A stretch of 64,000 nt of DNA, from NCBI RefSeq assembly GCF_000429465.1, contig NZ_AUBX01000017.1, forward strand, positions 62,001-126,000. Direction: 5' to 3'. Made by a program: the position numbers and the translations under genes. This document shows positions 46,062 to 55,135 of this stretch, in pieces; the stretch's first letter is position 1, and every line of letters begins with the position of its first letter. The notes under the pieces were generated by a model. That model was not told where the DNA came from and did not search any database. It saw only the letters and a program-made list of their open reading frames with translations. The DNA comes from Algoriphagus vanfongensis DSM 17529 (lineage in GTDB: Bacteria; Bacteroidota; Bacteroidia; Cytophagales; Cyclobacteriaceae).

Positions 46062-48596
46062 ATGGAAGCAAAATTTTCGAACAGAGTCAAAGAGGTGATC
46101 TCTCTCAGTCGCGAGGAAGCGCTTCGACTGGGACATGATTACATAGGTACGGAGCACCTCTTACTCGGAATGATTCGCGAAGGAGAAGGTGTGGCTGTTT
46201 CCATTCTAAAGAAATTGGGAGTTCCGCTAGATGAGCTGAGAAACGCTATCGAGCGAGCTGTGAAAGGCACTGCCAATCACAATGTGAAAAATATGGCCAA
46301 CATTCCTCTGACAAGACAGTCTGAGAAGGTGTTGAAGATTACATACCTAGAAGCTAAAATTTTCAAAAGTCAACTGATAGGTACGGAGCACTTGCTGCTT
46401 TCGATTTTAAGAGATGAAGAAAACATCGCCACGCAGATTCTGAATAAATTTGATATCAACTATGAGTCTGTCAAAGACATGCTAGAAATGCAGTCTGATC
46501 CAGGCGCTAGTCCCAAGTCAAAAGCTGAGGCTGAAGATTCGGATGAAGACGGGTCTAAATTGTTTGGTTCATCGAGTGGAGGATCAGGCTCTTCCAAACC
46601 TGGAGCAGAGAAGTCAAGAACTCCTGTCTTGGATAATTTTGGTCGTGACCTGACCAAGATGGCTGAAGATGACAAGCTTGATCCGATCATAGGGAGAGAA
46701 AAAGAAATCGAGCGAGTGGCTCAGATTCTTTCCCGAAGAAAGAAAAATAACCCTATCCTCATCGGTGAACCCGGAGTAGGTAAGACAGCCATCGCCGAAG
46801 GTCTCGCCTTGAGAATTGTTCAGAAGAAAGTATCCCGTGTTTTGTTTAATAAACGTGTGGTTACCTTGGATCTGGCATCTCTGGTCGCAGGCACCAAGTA
46901 TAGAGGACAATTTGAAGAGAGAATGAAAGCTGTAATGAATGAGCTGGAAAAATCTCCGAATGTCATCTTGTTCATCGATGAGCTGCATACGATCGTAGGA
47001 GCTGGCGGAGCATCTGGATCTCTGGATGCGTCTAATATGTTTAAGCCGGCACTTGCCCGTGGAGAAATCCAATGTATCGGCGCGACCACGCTGGATGAGT
47101 ACCGTCAATACATCGAAAAAGATGGAGCTTTGGCAAGAAGATTTCAGATGGTCATGGTCGATGCGACTTCGCCGGAAGAAACCATTCAGATCCTTCACAA
47201 TATCAAGGATAAATACGAGGACCATCACAATGTCAACTATACAGAAGAAGCGATAGAGGCTTGTGTGAAGCTGTCGGACAGATATATTTCAGATCGATTC
47301 TTGCCAGACAAGGCGATTGATATCTTGGACGAGGCGGGAGCTCGTGTCCACATTAATAACATTCATGTACCAGAAGATATTCTGAAGCTTGAAGCAGAAG
47401 TGGAGGATATCAAGACTGAGAAAAATAGAGTAGTCAAATCTCAAAAGTATGAGGAAGCTGCTCAGTTGAGAGATAAGGAAAAGAAACTTCTCGAACAATT
47501 GGAGCTTGCCAAAACCCGCTGGGAAGAGGAAAGCAAATCCAAGCGTTTTACAGTGGAAGAAGATAACGTCGCTGAGGTCATAGCCATGATGACTGGCATA
47601 CCTGCCAAAAGAATCGCCCAGAATGAAGGAGCCAAACTTCTGAATATGAACGAAGAGCTCTCAGGAAAGGTGATCGGTCAGGAGGAAGCCATCAAAAAAT
47701 TGACCAAGGCTATCCAGCGAACCCGAGTGGGATTGAAAGATCCTAAAAAGCCAATTGGTTCATTTATTTTCCTAGGCCCAACAGGGGTAGGGAAGACTGA
47801 ACTGGCAAAAATGCTGGCTACCTATCTCTTTGACAAAGAAGATTCGTTGATTCGGATTGACATGTCCGAGTACATGGAAAAATTCTCCGTGTCTAGATTG
47901 GTAGGAGCGCCTCCAGGCTATGTGGGGTATGAAGAAGGAGGACAATTGACTGAGAAGGTTCGTAGAAAACCGTATTCAGTTGTATTGTTGGATGAGATTG
48001 AAAAGGCTCACCCTGATGTGTTCAATATCCTCTTACAGGTCTTGGATGATGGGATTTTGACTGATGGCCTCGGTCGTCGGGTAGATTTCAGAAATACGAT
48101 CATTATTATGACTTCCAATATTGGTGTTCGAGACTTGAAGGACTTCGGAGCGGGAATTGGTTTTGCCAACAAGGCGAAGAAGGAAAATATGGATGAGATC
48201 ATGAAAGGCACCATCCAGTCCGCATTGAAAAAAGCTTTCAGTCCTGAGTTCTTGAACCGATTGGATGATGTGGTAGTTTTCAATTCTCTAGAGAAAAAAG
48301 ACATCTTCAAGATCATCGATATCTCTTTGGCCAAGCTTTTCCACCGAATCACTGATTTGGGATACAAGATCGAATTGACCGAGAAAGCCAAGGAATTCTT
48401 GTCTGAGAAAGGTTATGATCAGCAATATGGAGCTAGACCTCTCAACCGGGCCATCCAGAAATATCTGGAAGATGCAGTCGCAGAGGAGATACTCAAGGGA
48501 GATCTTTCGGAGGGTGATGTCATCAAGGCCGACTATGAAGAAAATGGTACGGAACTTATCATCACTGTCAAGAAAAAAGAAAAGGCTGAAGAGTAA
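46062..48596 (+). CDS. clpC: ClpC AAA+ unfoldase (ATP-dependent Clp protease subunit)
   Basis: An 844-residue class I Hsp100. Two Clp_N repeats lie near residues 1-145. A linker rich in Ser/Gly/Asp (about 150-180) precedes AAA-1 with Walker A GEPGVGKT (about 236-243). A UVR-type coiled coil ([20 protein letters not shown]) lies near 450-485, then AAA-2 with [12 protein letters not shown] (about 571) and the D2-small domain. The UVR region and middle-domain length mark it as ClpC rather than ClpA or ClpB. With ClpP it degrades misfolded and regulatory proteins. No McsA/McsB/CtsR genes are adjacent. A strong terminator follows. Confidence 0.96.
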   Translation: MEAKFSNRVKEVISLSREEALRLGHDYIGTEHLLLGMIREGEGVAVSILKKLGVPLDELRNAIERAVKGTANHNVKNMANIPLTRQSEKVLKITYLEAKIFKSQLIGTEHLLLSILRDEENIATQILNKFDINYESVKDMLEMQSDPGASPKSKAEAEDSDEDGSKLFGSSSGGSGSSKPGAEKSRTPVLDNFGRDLTKMAEDDKLDPIIGREKEIERVAQILSRRKKNNPILIGEPGVGKTAIAEGLALRIVQKKVSRVLFNKRVVTLDLASLVAGTKYRGQFEERMKAVMNELEKSPNVILFIDELHTIVGAGGASGSLDASNMFKPALARGEIQCIGATTLDEYRQYIEKDGALARRFQMVMVDATSPEETIQILHNIKDKYEDHHNVNYTEEAIEACVKLSDRYISDRFLPDKAIDILDEAGARVHINNIHVPEDILKLEAEVEDIKTEKNRVVKSQKYEEAAQLRDKEKKLLEQLELAKTRWEEESKSKRFTVEEDNVAEVIAMMTGIPAKRIAQNEGAKLLNMNEELSGKVIGQEEAIKKLTKAIQRTRVGLKDPKKPIGSFIFLGPTGVGKTELAKMLATYLFDKEDSLIRIDMSEYMEKFSVSRLVGAPPGYVGYEEGGQLTEKVRRKPYSVVLLDEIEKAHPDVFNILLQVLDDGILTDGLGRRVDFRNTIIIMTSNIGVRDLKDFGAGIGFANKAKKENMDEIMKGTIQSALKKAFSPEFLNRLDDVVVFNSLEKKDIFKIIDISLAKLFHRITDLGYKIELTEKAKEFLSEKGYDQQYGARPLNRAIQKYLEDAVAEEILKGDLSEGDVIKADYEENGTELIITVKKKEKAEE

Positions 48597-48621
48597 ATTC
48601 TTCTGAGAATACTAAAAATTA

Positions 48622-48649
48622 ACCCGAGGATATTTCCTCGGGTTTTTTT
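48622..48649 (+). terminator. Intrinsic terminator after clpC
   Basis: A 9-bp perfect stem ACCCGAGGA/TCCTCGGGT (48622-48630 and 48635-48643) with a 4-base loop, followed by seven T. It also lies close to the convergent hypothetical gene's stop at 48660. Confidence 0.93.
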
Positions 48650-48659
48650 GTTGGGCTTT

Positions 48660-49133
48660 TTATTTGGAAAAGAACAGTCGGGTGATGAAAATCCCCTGTC
48701 CATCCTCCGAGCCAGAGTTGCTCTCTACTCCAGAAGTCACATAGGAGAGCTTCCATCCCTGTGCCAGCATTGCATTGATTTTTGATGAAATCACAGCGTC
48801 ATTGGAAGCGATATTTTGGAAATTGATACCAGTGGCACTGAAAAAGTTAAGCAACTTCGTCTCTTCCAATTCATCTACTTTGATGTCTTTACGGCTTATT
48901 TCGTTTTGATCACTTTTCTTGCCGTCTGTTCTATCTGTGGCAAAAAGGCTTGCGTCTACCTCTGTTTTAGAGTCAATGATGCGAGATCTACCTAGCCCCA
49001 TAGGAACGATGGATTCGACGATAGTGACGATTTTAAATTCACCTGGATAGGCAGCTTGGCTTTCTGAATCTTGAGCAAATACTGCCAAAGAAGTAAGGAC
49101 GCAGAGTCCAAAAATCAAGAGTGTTTTTTTCAT
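48660..49133 (-). CDS. Secreted hypothetical protein
   Basis: A 157-residue protein with a signal peptide (ATG at 49133, cleavage after VFAQ); the 11 extra in-frame residues upstream are not signal-like. The mature part has SIVPMGLGRSRIIDS near residues 40-55 and a C-terminal GWKLSYVTSG then ITRLFFSK, which looks like a small alpha/beta domain. I do not recognise a family with confidence. It follows clpC convergently and has no operon partner. Confidence 0.75.
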   Translation of the reverse strand: MKKTLLIFGLCVLTSLAVFAQDSESQAAYPGEFKIVTIVESIVPMGLGRSRIIDSKTEVDASLFATDRTDGKKSDQNEISRKDIKVDELEETKLLNFFSATGINFQNIASNDAVISSKINAMLAQGWKLSYVTSGVESNSGSEDGQGIFITRLFFSK

Positions 49134-49195
49134 AGTGGGTTTAGTTTTTAGAGTCTTACGGCCCACTTTTAGAAAATGTTCGAAAAAAAAAGAGC

Positions 49196-49483
49196 TTATA
49201 TCGTAAGGATAAAAAACAGTAAAGAGACCACTAGTACCATCGTCATCACCTTTGCCTTTTCTTGTTCTTCTTTCGGAACTTTTCTTTTCCTCAAGACCAT
49301 GATCGAAAGCCCAATTCCGAAAAATTGGAGAAAGATAGAGACTCCATTCAGAGGTCCCATTGGGGCTTCGAGTAGTCGCAAATTAGTGTTTAAAATGGAG
49401 AGTGTACCCAAGATGATTCCTGTGATCCCAAAGAGAAAGGATCGTTGCAAGAGTACGCCATTTGGCTTGTCAGTCCATTTCAT
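49196..49483 (-). CDS. Small predicted membrane protein
   Basis: A 95-residue protein with three hydrophobic stretches (about 15-33, 48-62, 78-95) and a basic loop (RKRKVPKEEQEKAK). No family is recognised. I prefer this frame over the antisense one because its hydrophobic pattern looks like a real membrane protein. It may follow the same transcript orientation as the PolX gene upstream (76-base gap). Confidence 0.6.
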   Translation of the reverse strand: MKWTDKPNGVLLQRSFLFGITGIILGTLSILNTNLRLLEAPMGPLNGVSIFLQFFGIGLSIMVLRKRKVPKEEQEKAKVMTMVLVVSLLFFILTI

Positions 49484-49559
49484 GAATTAGCAATTTTGGT
49501 AAAGTTAGCTTTTTGGATTCGATATTTCAGGAATCAGGTAGGCAAGGGAAAGCCGGAAG

Positions 49560-51251
49560 TTATTTCTTTCTACTGTTGAAATAAGCTTCCAGCTCAGAAA
49601 GGTTCATCGCATTTAGCGTCATTTCTTTAGTCAATCCTCCTTTTCTTCCAGTCAAAACCCCATAGTTCATATCTGCATACCCATCTATTTCATGTGCATC
49701 AGGGTTGATAGAAAGTCTCACTCCCTGGTCCATGGCATAGCGAGCCCATCTCCAGTCAAGATCCAGTCTCCAGGGATTTGCATTGATCTCGATGACAACT
49801 CCGTGCTTTGCGCAAGCGTCGATGACAGTCTTGTGATCTATAGGGTAGCCTTCTCTCCGAAGTAGCAATCTGCCGGTAGGGTGTCCCAAAATAGTTGTGT
49901 AGGGGTTTTCTATCGCTGTCACGAGTCTGCTTGTAGCTCGCTTGATGTCCATATTCAAAATTGAGTGAACAGAAGACACGATAAAATCAAATTTCTGCAA
50001 CACTTCTTCAGGATAGTCCAAGCTGCCATCGCCCAAGATATCCGATTCTATTCCTTTGAAAATCTTGAATGGAGCCAACTCTTGATTGAGAAGGTCGATC
50101 TCTTGATGTTGTTTCTCTACTGTTTCGATATCCAGTCCTCCGGCATACGAGGCCGTCCTGGAGTGATCAGAGATGCCGAGGTATTCATAGCCCATATCCC
50201 TGCATGCCTCAGCCATCTGGCGTAGAGAATGCTTGCCGTCACTGTATGTAGAGTGATTGTGGAGGATTCCCTTCAGGTCGCTTTCTTCTAAAAGCACAGG
50301 GATTTTGTTTTCCTTAGCCAATAGGATTTCGTCAGTTCCCTCCCGCATTTCAATAGGAATGTATTGGAGCTGGTTATTTTCAAAAAACTCTTCCTCCCTC
50401 TCAAATGAAGTCTTTTGTAGAAGACTTCCTACTGTCTTCTGATCGTCAACAAAACTCTGTAAATGGAGGGGAGAGGCTGAGAATGCATACTTTTTGGCGG
50501 TGAAGCTAGCCTCCTCTGAAAAATAGATCGAGAAATTCAGATCAAAATCACGAATTTTTCCACTCCAAGAATAAGGGCTGGATTGGGATTGATCAAGTTC
50601 TAAAAAGTCTACTTTTTGGAGCTGTTGCTTGGTCTCAGAAGATTGAGAATTGATCAGCCATTCAGCTTTGGAAATGATTTCCATTTTCCTGGCAAAATCC
50701 CCAACTAAAGCGATTTTCACTGCAGGTAAGTCGGATTGTAGTTGAGCCGTCCAGGCAAGCAGATTTTCTTCAATGTCTGCGTAAAGCCATTTGCCGGCAT
50801 TTGAAGCTTTAAATTCCAGATTGGCAATGATACTTTCTTGGGTTTTCTCTCCGAAACCTTTGATTTTGGCTACTTTCCCACTTTGGCAAGCTTCCATCAA
50901 TTCGTGCGTAGAGGTGATTCCTACCTCCTGCCAGAGAGTTTTTACTTTTTTTGGACCAAGGCCTTTGATCTGCAAAACCTCTAAAATCCCCTCAGGTGTT
51001 CGGCTCAATAAATCATCCAATAAGGGGAAAGTGTCTGTCTCCTTCAGAGAAATGATCGCCTCTTGGATACTTTTTCCGACTCCGTTGATTTTGGATAAGT
51101 CACTATCCGACAAATCCATAAGATTATCTTCCCCTCTTTCTAGAGAGTTGAGTGCCGATTGATAGCTTCTTATTTTGAAAGAATTCTCATCATGCAGCTC
51201 CATCAGCTGGATGCACAGTTTGAGTTTTTTCAGGATGGTTTTATGGTCCAA
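49560..51251 (-). CDS. PolX-type protein with degenerate polymerase site and intact PHP domain
   Basis: A 563-residue protein with helix-hairpin-helix segments (about 50-110), a Pol-beta-like palm/fingers region (about 110-300) and a C-terminal PHP metal-dependent nuclease domain. The PHP ligands are complete: HNH (H331, H333), SDH (D362, H363), E402, SVH (H429), GHP (H457), DAH (D518, H520). The palm motif, normally GS-x-RR...GD-x-D, here reads GDFARKMEIISKAEWL (184-199): the two catalytic Asp are Lys195 and Glu197. So it is probably a 3'-5' exonuclease or AP-end processor without polymerase activity. The start codon is TTG at 51251. Confidence 0.88.
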   Translation of the reverse strand: MDHKTILKKLKLCIQLMELHDENSFKIRSYQSALNSLERGEDNLMDLSDSDLSKINGVGKSIQEAIISLKETDTFPLLDDLLSRTPEGILEVLQIKGLGPKKVKTLWQEVGITSTHELMEACQSGKVAKIKGFGEKTQESIIANLEFKASNAGKWLYADIEENLLAWTAQLQSDLPAVKIALVGDFARKMEIISKAEWLINSQSSETKQQLQKVDFLELDQSQSSPYSWSGKIRDFDLNFSIYFSEEASFTAKKYAFSASPLHLQSFVDDQKTVGSLLQKTSFEREEEFFENNQLQYIPIEMREGTDEILLAKENKIPVLLEESDLKGILHNHSTYSDGKHSLRQMAEACRDMGYEYLGISDHSRTASYAGGLDIETVEKQHQEIDLLNQELAPFKIFKGIESDILGDGSLDYPEEVLQKFDFIVSSVHSILNMDIKRATSRLVTAIENPYTTILGHPTGRLLLRREGYPIDHKTVIDACAKHGVVIEINANPWRLDLDWRWARYAMDQGVRLSINPDAHEIDGYADMNYGVLTGRKGGLTKEMTLNAMNLSELEAYFNSRKK

Positions 51252-51395
51252 AATAGTTACTTTTTCGTGTTAGCCTTAAGACAAATGTGGGGAATTAAAG
51301 TTTCAATTTAAAGAACCAACAGGTAACTTATGGCAAAAGCCACAAGTATAATCAAAGGAGGAGAGCAAAACTCTCAGAATCATAATTGATACGCT

Positions 51396-51794
51396 ATGAA
51401 CTATTGGATGGTAAAAAGTGAACCGAACTCCTACTCTTGGGAGGATTTTGAAAAAGCTGGGGAAGATGTCTGGGATGGTGTGAGAAACTATCAGGCTAGA
51501 AACTACCTGAAAGCCATGGAAGTCGGAGATTTGGTGATGTTTTATCATAGTGGAAAAGAAAAAGCGGTGGTCGGCATCGCTCAAGTAACTGCTGCAGCCT
51601 TTGCCGACCCAAAGGATGAAGCTTGGGTGGCGGTCAATCTGCGTGTTGCCGAAAAGTTGGCCAACCCAGTGACGCTGACTCAGATCAAAGCGGAAGACCA
51701 ATTGGCTGACTTGCCTATGCTAAAGCAAAGCAGGCTTTCTGTCTTGCCGATGAGCAAAGGCGAATTTGACTGGATCAAAAAAATGGCGCAATGA
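51396..51794 (+). CDS. EVE-domain protein
   Basis: A 132-residue single-domain protein with MNYWMVKSEPNSYSWEDF and the VWDGVRNYQARNYL motif of the EVE (PUA-like) family. EVE proteins bind modified bases in DNA or RNA; the specificity of this one is unknown. The stop overlaps the next gene's start by 4 bases. Confidence 0.92.
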   Translation: MNYWMVKSEPNSYSWEDFEKAGEDVWDGVRNYQARNYLKAMEVGDLVMFYHSGKEKAVVGIAQVTAAAFADPKDEAWVAVNLRVAEKLANPVTLTQIKAEDQLADLPMLKQSRLSVLPMSKGEFDWIKKMAQ

Positions 51795-53407
51795 AAAGAT
51801 TACTATTAGTTTTTTTATTCTCTTTTGGAGCTTATTCACTATCTGCTCAGGTCCAATTTGAAGAGCGGTTTGAGGTGGAGTCAGATTATTTTGACCCACT
51901 TTTTGAAATAGTCCGTTTGGATGAGGGCCTTGTATCCTTCCGCTCGCTTCCACAAAGAGCTTTTAGTGGAGATCGGGTTTTTCAATACTTCATCAGTGAT
52001 CAAAATCTGCAAACTGAGGGGATCGTGGAGCTTCCTGTCAAGTCGGGCTTTGATATGATTGGCTATGATCAAGATGGTCGTTTTCTCTATGTTTTATTTC
52101 AAAAAGGAACGGCACTTAATGCTGATAAATACATCCTCAAAATCAATCTTGATACCAGGAAGGGCTTTGAATATGGGATAGAAAATTTGCTGTCCATGGA
52201 GCTGGCTGAGTTTCTGGTTCAAGGGAATAGTGTGATCGTTATGGGAGCAGCAGACACCAGACCTGCTGTGCAGGTTTATGATTTGGAGTCTAAAAGTCTA
52301 CATACGGTGCAGGGGATCTATGGCAATAATACCCAAATCCTTCAGATCCAAAAACTGCCTGAGCTGGAAGCATTTGAAGTGATTTTGAGCAGGAAAGGGC
52401 AATATCGTGAAAGAGAAATCCTGATCAATACCTATGACTTGACAGGGAACCTGCTGCGGGAAGTAAAGATTGATGAGTTTGGAAATCCAGATCAGGAGAT
52501 CATGGAGGCCTTGATTTTACCCATGAGAGGATATGGTCAGACTGTGGTGGGCTCATTTGGATTGGAGAGACGGGATGCCTATCAAGGCATGTATCTGATG
52601 GATATCAATGAGTTTGGGGAGTATCAAAGTAAGTTGTATACGCTCGAGGATTTTCCTAACTTTTTCAACTATCTCAATGAGAGATCCAAAGAGAAAAAGG
52701 ATCAAGCCATTCTCAAAGAAATAGAACGAGATCGCGTGCCCAGTATTCAAAATGTCTATTCGATTCGCAAGGCTATTGAAACGGATGATGGATACTATGT
52801 TTATTTCGACCATTTCAATATAGTCAATAATAGAGGCAGGATGAATAGCCCCTATTCTCCGACGAGCCTTTATCGCTATGATCGGTGGGAAAGAATGAAC
52901 GCATCCCAGGCTGGAGACCCTTTTTCTACCAATAGATATAATGGGCCCACCTCTTACACGATCCTCACGGAGTACAGCTATATCTCTGCGCATTTTGTCA
53001 AGATTGGTACTGAAGGGCAGGTCATTTGGGATAATTCTGCCTCACTTGACAATCTCAATACCTCGGTGGGGACTCCATTTGGAGATGTGGCGATTGTGGA
53101 TGATGAATTTTATCATGCCTATGTCAGGAATGACAAGATTCGCTTGGCTTACTTCAAAAATGGGGAGAAGGTCTTCGATGACATGCAGTTTGATATTGAG
53201 CTAATCAATGAAAATGAACGCATAGCAGAAAATAATCTCGAAACTCTCAGTATGGTGCACTGGTATGATCGCTACTATCTGCTGAGTGGTACTCAGCGGA
53301 TTAGGTATCAAAAAGAAGATGGAATAGGAGCTACCCGAGAGGTGTATTTTTTGGCCAAAGTGATGGTAGTAGGAGATTTGTACGAGCCTGTGGAGGGGCC
53401 CGAGTAG
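51791..53407 (+). CDS. Secreted hypothetical protein, probable propeller
   Basis: A 538-residue protein with a signal peptide ending SLSAQ. The body is a series of beta-strand pairs typical of a propeller (RFLYVLFQKG, ILKINLDTRKG, QVYDLESKSL, GYYVYFDHFNI), but I recognise no family. The start overlaps the EVE gene by 4 bases, so it is co-translated with a nucleic-acid-binding protein although it is exported, an odd pairing. PyrR follows after 34 bases. Confidence 0.8.
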   Translation: MKRLLLVFLFSFGAYSLSAQVQFEERFEVESDYFDPLFEIVRLDEGLVSFRSLPQRAFSGDRVFQYFISDQNLQTEGIVELPVKSGFDMIGYDQDGRFLYVLFQKGTALNADKYILKINLDTRKGFEYGIENLLSMELAEFLVQGNSVIVMGAADTRPAVQVYDLESKSLHTVQGIYGNNTQILQIQKLPELEAFEVILSRKGQYREREILINTYDLTGNLLREVKIDEFGNPDQEIMEALILPMRGYGQTVVGSFGLERRDAYQGMYLMDINEFGEYQSKLYTLEDFPNFFNYLNERSKEKKDQAILKEIERDRVPSIQNVYSIRKAIETDDGYYVYFDHFNIVNNRGRMNSPYSPTSLYRYDRWERMNASQAGDPFSTNRYNGPTSYTILTEYSYISAHFVKIGTEGQVIWDNSASLDNLNTSVGTPFGDVAIVDDEFYHAYVRNDKIRLAYFKNGEKVFDDMQFDIELINENERIAENNLETLSMVHWYDRYYLLSGTQRIRYQKEDGIGATREVYFLAKVMVVGDLYEPVEGPE

Positions 53408-53441
53408 AAATTCTTTTTATATTTACCCGCAAATCAGATCC

Positions 53442-53990
53442 ATGCAAAAAAGGCTAGTCTTAGATCAGAAACAGATAGAGATCATCCTCAGGAGGTTTTG
53501 TCATCAGTTGATCGAAAATCACGATAATTTTGAAAATACAGTTCTTTTGGGATTGCAGCCAAGAGGAACGATTCTTTTGGATCAGTTGGCTCCAATCTTA
53601 GAGGAGATATCCGGCTACAAGGTGCCCACAGGCTATCTGGATGCAACATTCCATCGAGATGATTTTCGGAGGAGAGATTTTCCTCTCAAGGCCAATGAGA
53701 CCAAGATAGATTTTTTAGTAGAAGGTAAAAAAGTGATTCTGGTAGATGATGTGCTTTACAAAGGACGCTCTGTCAGAGCTGCTATGGATGCCATGATCGC
53801 TTTTGGCAGACCTCAGAAAGTAGAATTACTCGTATTGGTCGATCGCAAACTCACCCGTGATTACCCGATTATGCCAGACTATCTCGGTATTCGAGTCAAT
53901 ACCCTGGATAGCCAGTATGTAGTAGTCGAGTGGGCTGGACAAGGCCAAGAACAAGACGCAGTATGGATCACAGAGAAAGTTAAAAGCTAA
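53442..53990 (+). CDS. pyrR: PyrR-like phosphoribosyltransferase/pyrimidine regulator
   Basis: A 182-residue PRTase. The PRPP loop is [20 protein letters not shown] (98-117), with PRGTILL near 40-46 and the [11 protein letters not shown] segment, which is specific to PyrR. PyrR may regulate pyr mRNA and has weak uracil PRTase activity. It lies 2 bases upstream of pyrB, supporting a pyr operon. I see no attenuator hairpin in the short upstream region. Confidence 0.9.
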   Translation: MQKRLVLDQKQIEIILRRFCHQLIENHDNFENTVLLGLQPRGTILLDQLAPILEEISGYKVPTGYLDATFHRDDFRRRDFPLKANETKIDFLVEGKKVILVDDVLYKGRSVRAAMDAMIAFGRPQKVELLVLVDRKLTRDYPIMPDYLGIRVNTLDSQYVVVEWAGQGQEQDAVWITEKVKS

Positions 53991-53992
53991 GC

Positions 53993-54919
53993 ATGTCACA
54001 ACTCAGCACACGTCATCTACTAGGGATCAAAGACCTCACTCCTGAGGATATCCAATTGATCCTCGATACCGCTGCCAACTTCAAGGAGGTCATCAATCGA
54101 CCGATCAAAAAAGTGCCCTCTTTGAGAGATATTACCATTGCCAATGTGTTTTTTGAAAACTCCACTCGGACCCGTCTGTCATTCGAACTGGCAGAAAAGA
54201 GGCTTTCGGCGGATGTGATCAATTTTTCCTCAGCCAATAGTTCTGTCAAGAAAGGAGAAACGCTGGTGGATACGGTCAATAATATCTTATCCATGAAAGT
54301 GGACATGGTAGTCATGCGCCACAGTAGTCCTGGTGCTCCGCACTTCCTTTCCCGCAATGTCAAGGCAAACATCGTCAATGCAGGAGATGGTACTCATGAG
54401 CATCCGACTCAGGCATTATTGGATTCCTTTTCTATCCGAGAAAAGCTGGGAGACCTGGCCGGGAAAAAAGTCGCTATCATCGGAGATATTCTTCATTCCC
54501 GAGTGGCGCTGTCGAATATATTCTGTTTGCAGAAAATGGGCGCTGAAGTCATGGTCTGCGGACCGATTACGCTCTTGCCCAAGCATATTGCCAGTTTGGG
54601 TGTCAAGGTCGAGTTGGATGTCAAAAAAGCGCTGGAATGGTGTGACGTAGCCAATGTTCTGAGAATTCAGCTTGAGCGACAGCAGATCAAATACTTCCCA
54701 AGCCTGAGAGAGTACTCTCTTTACTATGGGATCAATAAGAAACTTCTGGACCAACTCGACAAGGAGATCGTCGTGATGCATCCAGGACCGATCAATCGAG
54801 GGGTGGAACTCTCTTCTGACGTGGCTGATTCTGATCATTCCATTATCCTAGAGCAGGTCCAAAATGGAGTAGCAGTCCGGATGGCTGTACTGTATTTATT
54901 GGCAGGAGTAAAAGGCTAA
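53993..54919 (+). CDS. pyrB: Aspartate carbamoyltransferase catalytic subunit
   Basis: A 308-residue enzyme committing to pyrimidine synthesis. The carbamoyl-phosphate motif [12 protein letters not shown] (55-66), the [10 protein letters not shown] loop, and the MHPGPINRG motif near 262-270 are intact. The regulatory subunit PyrI is not adjacent, as is common in species with PyrR. The 3' end is followed by a palindrome shared with the convergent sppA. Confidence 0.96.
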   Translation: MSQLSTRHLLGIKDLTPEDIQLILDTAANFKEVINRPIKKVPSLRDITIANVFFENSTRTRLSFELAEKRLSADVINFSSANSSVKKGETLVDTVNNILSMKVDMVVMRHSSPGAPHFLSRNVKANIVNAGDGTHEHPTQALLDSFSIREKLGDLAGKKVAIIGDILHSRVALSNIFCLQKMGAEVMVCGPITLLPKHIASLGVKVELDVKKALEWCDVANVLRIQLERQQIKYFPSLREYSLYYGINKKLLDQLDKEIVVMHPGPINRGVELSSDVADSDHSIILEQVQNGVAVRMAVLYLLAGVKG

Positions 54920-55065
54920 AGGGATCTTTTGAATTTCTGCAATCATTGTAGAAAGAGGTCTCTTTCTGACAATTGTTGCCGATAGATTTAGAAGTAAGTC
55001 AACAGACAGCCACTCTCCCAAAGGACGTCTTCTCAAGAAATAACTAATTCCATGTCAAATGGAAT

Positions 55066-55106
55066 GAAGAAAAAATGGCCTCAAAACTTGAGGCCATTTT
55101 TTCTTC
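55066..55106. terminator. Bidirectional intrinsic terminator between pyrB and sppA
   Basis: A perfect 19-bp inverted repeat (55066-55084 and 55088-55106) with a 3-base loop; the core is GGCCTCAA/TTGAGGCC, bounded by A- and T-runs on both sides. It serves both convergent genes. Confidence 0.93.
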
Positions 55107-55135
55107 ATTTCAGAATTAAAATTTCTGTCAGAGGT

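Noticed and set aside
46614..47228. A 204-codon open frame on the minus strand
   Set aside because: It is antisense to the AAA-1 domain of clpC and shows no domain or signal.
49176..49490. A 104-codon plus-strand frame opposite the small membrane protein
   Set aside because: The minus-strand frame has three plausible membrane helices, while this one is basic and patternless. The choice is not certain.
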